Below, in pieces: positions 58,216 through 64,000 of a stretch of DNA of 64,000 nucleotides. A model generated the notes under the pieces. That model was not told the origin of the DNA. It worked only from the letters and a program-made list of their open reading frames with translations, and made no database searches. This DNA comes from Bradyrhizobium mercantei (GTDB lineage: Bacteria; Pseudomonadota; Alphaproteobacteria; Rhizobiales; Xanthobacteraceae). Location: the NCBI RefSeq assembly GCF_001982635.1, contig NZ_MKFI01000002.1, forward strand, positions 433,964 through 497,963. Reading direction: 5' to 3'. A program made the position numbers and the translations under genes. Positions within the stretch are counted from its first letter, which is position 1, and each line of letters begins with the position of its first letter.

Positions 58216-58614
58216 TCAGACCGTGGCCGGCTTGAGCTGCACCGATTCGCCGCAGCCGCAGGCGGAAACCTGGTTCGGGTTGTTGAACACGAACTGGGCC
58301 TGCATCTTGTCGGCGACGTAATCCATCTCGGTGCCGAGCAGGAACAGCACGGCCTTCGGATCGACCAGGATCTTGACGCCCTTGTCCTCGACCACTTCGT
58401 CGGTCGGGCGGATCTCGTGGGCGTATTCGACGGTGTAGGATTGTCCGGCGCAGCCGCCGTTCTTGATGCCGACGCGCAGGCCGACGATCTCGGAATCAGC
58501 GCGCTTGGTCAGCTCGCTGATCCGCTCCGCCGCGGCATCGGTCAGTTTCATGACCTGCGGGCGCGGCCGCTTCGGCTTGGCTGGGGTTGGTGAAGCTTGC
58601 GTCATGTCACTCAT
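58216..58614 (-). CDS. sufA: Iron-sulfur cluster assembly A-type carrier (SufA/ErpA-like)
   Basis: 132 residues, A-type Fe-S carrier. The three conserved Cys are present: Cys55 in NGGCAGQSY, and Cys119/Cys121 in SACGCGESV. A basic Pro-rich N-terminal tail (TPAKPKRPRPQ) precedes the domain. It delivers assembled clusters to target proteins. Last gene of the suf operon, 65 bases after sufT. ATG 58614 versus 58605 is undecided. Confidence 0.92.
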   Translation of the reverse strand: MSDMTQASPTPAKPKRPRPQVMKLTDAAAERISELTKRADSEIVGLRVGIKNGGCAGQSYTVEYAHEIRPTDEVVEDKGVKILVDPKAVLFLLGTEMDYVADKMQAQFVFNNPNQVSACGCGESVQLKPATV

Positions 58615-58679
58615 GTGGTCAGTCCCAGCGGCAAATCAATTGCCGATCTTCTCGAGCCTAAGTCCAATCCCCTAACGCA

Positions 58680-59051
58680 TCACCACATATTGAGGACGAG
58701 GCGCGCCTCGTCCGACATCCGGTCCGGCGTCCAGGCCGGATCCCACACCAGATTGACGTTGACGACGCCGACGCCGGGAACGCTGGCAACGGCGTTCTCG
58801 ACCATGGTCGGCAGCTCGCCCGCCGCCGGGCAGTTCGGCGTGGTCAGGGTCATCAGGATATCGACGGAGCGATCGTCCTTGAGATCGACCTTGTAGATCA
58901 GGCCGAGCTCATAGATGTCGGCCGGGATTTCCGGGTCGAACACCGTCTTCAGCGCCGCGACGATCTCGCCGCTCATGCGCTCGGTCTCCTCCGCCGGCAG
59001 TGCCGAGGTGGTTTCCATGGTGGCCGTCTTGACTTCGGCTGTATCGGTCAT
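58680..59051 (-). CDS. sufT: SUF system assembly protein SufT (MIP18/DUF59)
   Basis: 123 residues of the MIP18/DUF59 family: KTVFDPEIPADIYELGLIYK, and the hallmark Cys in LTTPNCPAAGELP. An N-terminal Thr/Ala/Glu-rich stretch precedes the domain. SufT helps mature some Fe-S proteins under demand. The start overlaps the sufS stop by four bases (ATGA). Confidence 0.92.
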   Translation of the reverse strand: MTDTAEVKTATMETTSALPAEETERMSGEIVAALKTVFDPEIPADIYELGLIYKVDLKDDRSVDILMTLTTPNCPAAGELPTMVENAVASVPGVGVVNVNLVWDPAWTPDRMSDEARLVLNMW

Positions 59052-60295
59052 GCGAACAATTCCCGCGCCTTGATCAGCGCTTGCGCCAGATGGTCGACTT
59101 CTTCCTTGGTATTATACATCCCGAAGGATGCGCGGCAGGTGGCCGTGACGTTGAACCGCTCTAAAAGCGGCATCACGCAATGCGTGCCGGCACGCACGGC
59201 GATGCCCTGTCGATCGATCACGGTCGCGACATCGTGGGGATGCGCGCCCTTCATCTCGAACGAGATCACCGGGCCCTTGGTGCGGGCGGTTCCGATCACC
59301 CGCAGCGAGTTGATCTCGCGCAGGCGATCCTGGGCATAGGTGAGCAGCTCGTGCTCATGCGCGGCGATGCGCTCCTTGCCGATCGAATTGACATAGTCGA
59401 TCGCGGCGCCGAGCCCGATCGCCTCGACGATCGGCGGCGTTCCGGCCTCGAATTTGTGCGGCGGATCGCCATAGGTGACCCAGTCCTTGGCCACTTCGCG
59501 GATCATCTCGCCGCCGCCGTTGAACGGCCGCATCGCCACCAGATGCTCGTGCTTGGCGTAGAGCGCGCCGATGCCGGTCGGCCCGTACACCTTGTGGCCG
59601 GTGAAGGCGTAGAAATCGCAGTCGAGGTCCTGGACGTCGATCGGCAGATGCACCGCGCCCTGCGCGCCGTCGACCAGCACCGGGATGCCGCGGGCATGCG
59701 CCAACCGGACCACGTCCTTGACCGGAACCAGCGTGCCCAGCGCATTCGACATCTGGGTGATGGCGACGATCTTGGTGCGCGGCGTCAGGAGCTTCTCGAA
59801 CTCCTCGATCAGGAAGTTGCCCTCGTCGTCGACCGGCGCCCACTTGATCACGGCACCCTGGCGTTCCCTGAGGAAGTGCCACGGCACGATGTTGGAGTGG
59901 TGCTCCATGATCGAGAGGACGATCTCGTCGCCCTCCTTGATATTCTCGCCGCCCCAGGACGACGCCACCAGGTTGATCGCCTCGGTGACGTTGCGGGTGA
60001 AGACGATCTCTTCACTGCGGCGGGCATTGATGAACTGCGCGACCTTGCCGCGGGCGCCCTCATAGGCCTCCGTCGCCGCATTGGCGAGGTAATGCAGGCC
60101 GCGATGCACGTTGGCGTATTCGCTCTTGTAGGCTTCCGTCATGCGGTCGAGCACCGCATTCGGCTTCTGGGCCGAGGCCGCGTTGTCGAGATAGACCAGC
60201 GGCTTGCCGTAGATCTGCATGGCGAGCGCCGGAAAATCCTGCCGCACCAAAGCGACGTCGTAAGAACCGTTGGCGACCGCCTTGTGCATGCTCAC
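59048..60295 (-). CDS. sufS: Cysteine desulfurase SufS
   Basis: Group II cysteine desulfurase, PLP enzyme providing sulfur for cluster assembly. The 415 residues contain the PLP Lys in YAFTGHKVYGPTGIGALY, ITQMSNALGT and the persulfide Cys in RAGTHCVMPLLERF. It lies between sufD and sufT with overlapping ATGA junctions on both sides. No SufE appears in the window. Confidence 0.95.
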   Translation of the reverse strand: MSMHKAVANGSYDVALVRQDFPALAMQIYGKPLVYLDNAASAQKPNAVLDRMTEAYKSEYANVHRGLHYLANAATEAYEGARGKVAQFINARRSEEIVFTRNVTEAINLVASSWGGENIKEGDEIVLSIMEHHSNIVPWHFLRERQGAVIKWAPVDDEGNFLIEEFEKLLTPRTKIVAITQMSNALGTLVPVKDVVRLAHARGIPVLVDGAQGAVHLPIDVQDLDCDFYAFTGHKVYGPTGIGALYAKHEHLVAMRPFNGGGEMIREVAKDWVTYGDPPHKFEAGTPPIVEAIGLGAAIDYVNSIGKERIAAHEHELLTYAQDRLREINSLRVIGTARTKGPVISFEMKGAHPHDVATVIDRQGIAVRAGTHCVMPLLERFNVTATCRASFGMYNTKEEVDHLAQALIKARELFA

Positions 60296-61614
60296 GCCCT
60301 CGCTTCCAGCCAGCGCTGCGCGGTGGCAATTGCGACCTCGCGCAACGCGTCGCTGGCAATGGTCTCGATCGCCTCGCCGACGAAGGCCTGGATCAGCAGC
60401 GCCTGCGCTTCCTTCTCGGGCAGTCCGCGGGCGCGCATGTAGAACAGCAGGCTCTCGTCGAGCGCACCGGTGGTCGCACCGTGACCGCAGGTGACGTCGT
60501 CGGCGAAGATCTCGAGCTCCGGCTTGTTGTCGGCTTCCGCATCGTCGGACAGCAGCAGCGCGCGGGTCATCATCTTGGCGTCGGTCTTCTGCGCGTCGGG
60601 GCGGACGATGATGCGGCCCTGGAACACGGAATGGGCGCGGTCATCGACGACGGCACGGAAGATCTCGCGGCTCGCGCAGTGCGGCACCGCGTGATCCATG
60701 AACAGCGTGGTATCGGCGTGCTGCTTGCCGTTGATCAGGTTGACGCCGTTGGTCTCGACCGTCGAGCCCTCGCCGGCACAGGTCACCGTCAACTGATAGC
60801 GGCTGACGTGGCCGCCCGAGGTCAGGCCGAAGGTGTTGAAATGGGCATGCGCGCCGAGCGTCACGGTCGCCGAGGAAATGTTGAAGGCATCGATCGCGTC
60901 TTCGACCAGACGCACGTGGTCGAGCCGCGCGTTGTCGCCGATCGCGACAACCAGCCCGTCATGCGTCTGGTAGGCCTTGGCGCCTTCGGCGGCGAGATAG
61001 CTCTCCACCAGCGTCACGCCGGTATCGCGACCAAGCCGCAACAGCGAGCGCGTGAACATCGAGGCCGGCGCCGTGCCGGACGCGACGTGCACAATGTGCA
61101 GCGGCTGGGACAGCATCGTGCCGTTGGCGATGTCGATGACGACGCCGTCGGTCGCCATCGCGCCGTTGAGCGCGATCATCGGATTGGAGATGTCTGACGC
61201 AAAGGCCTGCTCCGAGAGCGCGCCATCGCCGGCGTCGAGCACCTCACGCAACGGGCGGATGCTGAGACCCTTTTCGGGATTGCCGAGGTCGGACAGATCA
61301 GGCGCGAAGGCGCCATCGACCAGCACGAGGCGGCGCACGCCATCGATCGCGCGCAGCTTGACGGCGGCAGCGGCGCGGCTGAGCACCGCGGCATCCGGCG
61401 CAGGCGCCAGCGGCAGCACCTCGCGCATCAGCGCGCGCAGGTCGGTGTATTTCCAGTCTTCGATCCGGCGGTGCGGCAGGCCCGATCGTTCGTAAGCCTC
61501 GAACGCCTGGCGGCGCTGATCGGCGATCTTGCCCTTGCCCGGCAGACGGTCGCGCACCACGGCGAACACATCGCCCAGCGCGCGTCCGGTCTCGGTCTTT
61601 GCAACAACGTTCAT
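60292..61614 (-). CDS. sufD: Fe-S cluster assembly protein SufD
   Basis: 440-residue beta-helix scaffold component of the SufBCD complex. It shares the C-terminal fold with SufB (GATTGALDESLLFYMRARGL, then ALLIQAFVGEAIETIA) and contains the conserved region HAVPHCASREIFRAVVDD. Overlaps sufS by four bases; sufC precedes it by 17 bases. Confidence 0.94.
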   Translation of the reverse strand: MNVVAKTETGRALGDVFAVVRDRLPGKGKIADQRRQAFEAYERSGLPHRRIEDWKYTDLRALMREVLPLAPAPDAAVLSRAAAAVKLRAIDGVRRLVLVDGAFAPDLSDLGNPEKGLSIRPLREVLDAGDGALSEQAFASDISNPMIALNGAMATDGVVIDIANGTMLSQPLHIVHVASGTAPASMFTRSLLRLGRDTGVTLVESYLAAEGAKAYQTHDGLVVAIGDNARLDHVRLVEDAIDAFNISSATVTLGAHAHFNTFGLTSGGHVSRYQLTVTCAGEGSTVETNGVNLINGKQHADTTLFMDHAVPHCASREIFRAVVDDRAHSVFQGRIIVRPDAQKTDAKMMTRALLLSDDAEADNKPELEIFADDVTCGHGATTGALDESLLFYMRARGLPEKEAQALLIQAFVGEAIETIASDALREVAIATAQRWLEARA

Positions 61615-61631
61615 CTGAGAACCCGTACCCG

Positions 61632-62384
<753 letters not shown>

Positions 62385-62441
62385 CTGATTTTTCCTGAAC
62401 ATCATCCACGAGGCGCGTCAGCCGCGCCACAGCGGGATGGA

Positions 62442-63938
62442 TTAGCCAACCGAACCTTCAAGGCTGATCGAGATCAGCTTCTGCGCTTCCACCGCGAACT
62501 CCATCGGCAGTTGCTGCAGTACGTCCTTCACGAAACCGTTGACGACGAGGCCGACGGCTTCTTCCTGTGAGAGCCCGCGCTGGATGCAGTAGAACAGCAC
62601 GTCCTCGGAAATCTTCGACGTCGTCGCTTCATGCTCGAACGTCGCCGAGGAATTCTTGGCCTCGACATAGGGCACGGTGTGCGCGCCGCATTTGTCGCCG
62701 ATCAGAAGCGAGTCGCAGGCGGTGTAGTTGCGGGCGCCGGTGGCCTTGCGATGGGCGCTGACGAGGCCGCGATAGGTGTTCTGCGACTTGCCGGCGGCGA
62801 TGCCCTTGGAGATGATCCGGCTCGACGTGTTCTTGCCGAGGTGGATCATCTTGGTGCCGCTATCGACCTGCTGGAAGCCGTTCGAGATCGCGATCGAGTA
62901 GAACTCGCCGCTCGAATTGTCGCCGCGCAGGATGCAGCTCGGATATTTCCAGGTGATCGCCGAACCGGTCTCGACCTGGGTCCAGGAGATCTTGGAATTC
63001 CGGCCGCGGCAGTCGCCACGCTTGGTGACGAAATTGTAGATGCCGCCCTTGCCCTCGGAGTTGCCGGGGTACCAGTTCTGCACCGTCGAATACTTGATCT
63101 CGGCGTCATCGAGCGTGACGAGCTCGACCACCGCGGCATGCAGCTGGTTCTCGTCGCGCTGCGGCGCGGTGCAGCCTTCGAGATAGGAGACGTAGGAGCC
63201 CTTATCGGCGATGATCAGCGTGCGCTCGAACTGGCCGGTGTTGCGCTCGTTGATGCGGAAATAGGTCGACAGCTCCATCGGGCAGCGCACGCCCGGCGGC
63301 ACGTAGACGAACGAGCCGTCGGAGAACACCGCCGAATTCAGCGTCGCGAAATAGTTGTCCGAGGTCGGCACCACGGTGCCGAGATATTTCTGCACCAGAT
63401 CGGGATGCTCGCGGATCGCCTCCGAGATCGGCATGAAGATCACGCCGGCCGCCTTCAGCTCCTTCTGGAACGTGGTCGCAACCGAGACCGAGTCGAACAC
63501 GGCGTCGACCGCGATCTTGCGGTTCGGCGTCTGCTCGCCACCGGGCGGCGGCTCGACGCCCTCGAGGATCGCGACCTCGCGCAGGGGAATGCCGAGCTTC
63601 TCGTAGGTCTTGAGGATTTCCGGATCGATCTCGTCGATCGAGGACAGCGTCTTCTTCGGCTTCGGCGCCGCGTAGTAATAGATGTCCTGATAGTCGATCT
63701 TCGGATAGTCGACGCGCGCCCAGGTCGGCTCGGTCATGGTCAGCCAGCGGCGATACGCCTCCAGGCGCCATTCCAGCATCCAGGCCGGTTCATTCTTCTT
63801 TGCTGAGATGAAGCGGACGGTGTCTTCCGACAGCCCCTTCGGGGCCTTGTCGGACTCGATCAGCGTCTCAAACCCATATCGATACTGGTCGACGTCGATG
63901 CGCCGGACGCGCTCGACCGTCTCTTGTACAGCAGGCAT
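62442..63938 (-). CDS. sufB: Fe-S cluster assembly protein SufB
   Basis: 498-residue scaffold on which clusters are built. SufB signatures include [39 protein letters not shown] with its Cys, NFVTKRGDC, and the C-terminal [19 protein letters not shown]. The start ATG 63938 has GGAGGA upstream. First gene of the suf set seen here; its promoter or upstream partners lie beyond the window edge. Confidence 0.96.
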   Translation of the reverse strand: MPAVQETVERVRRIDVDQYRYGFETLIESDKAPKGLSEDTVRFISAKKNEPAWMLEWRLEAYRRWLTMTEPTWARVDYPKIDYQDIYYYAAPKPKKTLSSIDEIDPEILKTYEKLGIPLREVAILEGVEPPPGGEQTPNRKIAVDAVFDSVSVATTFQKELKAAGVIFMPISEAIREHPDLVQKYLGTVVPTSDNYFATLNSAVFSDGSFVYVPPGVRCPMELSTYFRINERNTGQFERTLIIADKGSYVSYLEGCTAPQRDENQLHAAVVELVTLDDAEIKYSTVQNWYPGNSEGKGGIYNFVTKRGDCRGRNSKISWTQVETGSAITWKYPSCILRGDNSSGEFYSIAISNGFQQVDSGTKMIHLGKNTSSRIISKGIAAGKSQNTYRGLVSAHRKATGARNYTACDSLLIGDKCGAHTVPYVEAKNSSATFEHEATTSKISEDVLFYCIQRGLSQEEAVGLVVNGFVKDVLQQLPMEFAVEAQKLISISLEGSVG

Positions 63939-64000
63939 TCAATCCTCCGCTCGCGGTTTCAAGGACCGCGGTGGATCTCAAGTTCCGAAAATCTCTTACG

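Overview
The window looks like a chromosomal segment of a Bradyrhizobium-type alphaproteobacterium (Hyphomicrobiales). The signs are high GC with strong GC3 bias, outer-membrane beta-barrel proteins with the AADLAARPYTKAP N-terminus, a class I PHA synthase, a HdeD-like membrane protein, and several families of palindromic intergenic repeats of the kind scattered through Bradyrhizobium genomes. This assignment is inference from sequence character; no search was run.

Layout. 1-4.2 kb: small proteins, a cluster of three terminator-like hairpins, glyoxalase I, a GST, a PilZ protein, tRNA-Glu(TTC) and a lipoprotein. 4.2-8.6 kb: an M20 amidohydrolase, a TauE/SafE permease, a PrsW-type protease and an HdeD-like protein. 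8.6-9.9 kb: DAHP synthase (aroG) behind an aromatic-codon leader peptide and a terminator/antiterminator pair. 10-14.3 kb: the elongation factor P module, with epmA, epmB and two small envelope genes on the minus strand and efp on the plus strand. 14.4-23.3 kb: an M23 peptidase, SrpA-like catalase, tautomerase, periplasmic chorismate mutase, DapA-like aldolase, cupin, a divergent AhpD-like/MarR pair with palindromic operators, a lytic transglycosylase and an SDR. 23.3-30.3 kb: a minus-strand block with recJ, a haloacid dehalogenase, glpX, homoserine dehydrogenase, an AlaC-type aminotransferase and a lipoprotein. 30.5-32.9 kb: phaC and a MAPEG protein.

33.0-36.6 kb is the clearest accessory segment. 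It has visibly lower GC and four minus-strand genes: a DUF262 (DGQQR) protein directly coupled to a HEPN-ribonuclease-like protein, then a second protein with HEPN-like features overlapping a PD-(D/E)XK nuclease. I read it as a candidate defence locus and could not match it to a named system from sequence alone.

37-46 kb: a methyltransferase, two adjacent argC paralogues of different types, a PaiB-like protein behind a small Arg-rich leader ORF, an MBL-fold hydrolase, DedA, a heme-copper-oxidase-like membrane protein, parE and an outer-membrane protein. 46-54 kb: SDR, a second outer-membrane protein, an FAD monooxygenase, a secreted caspase-like protease bracketed by two copies of one palindromic repeat, and an AraC/TetR/AraC regulator cluster with a 14-C tract and paired operators. 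54-64 kb: a DEAD-box helicase, a GGDEF protein, a TfoX-like protein with a histone-like tail, and the sufBCDS-sufT-sufA iron-sulfur cluster assembly operon, which begins near the right edge.
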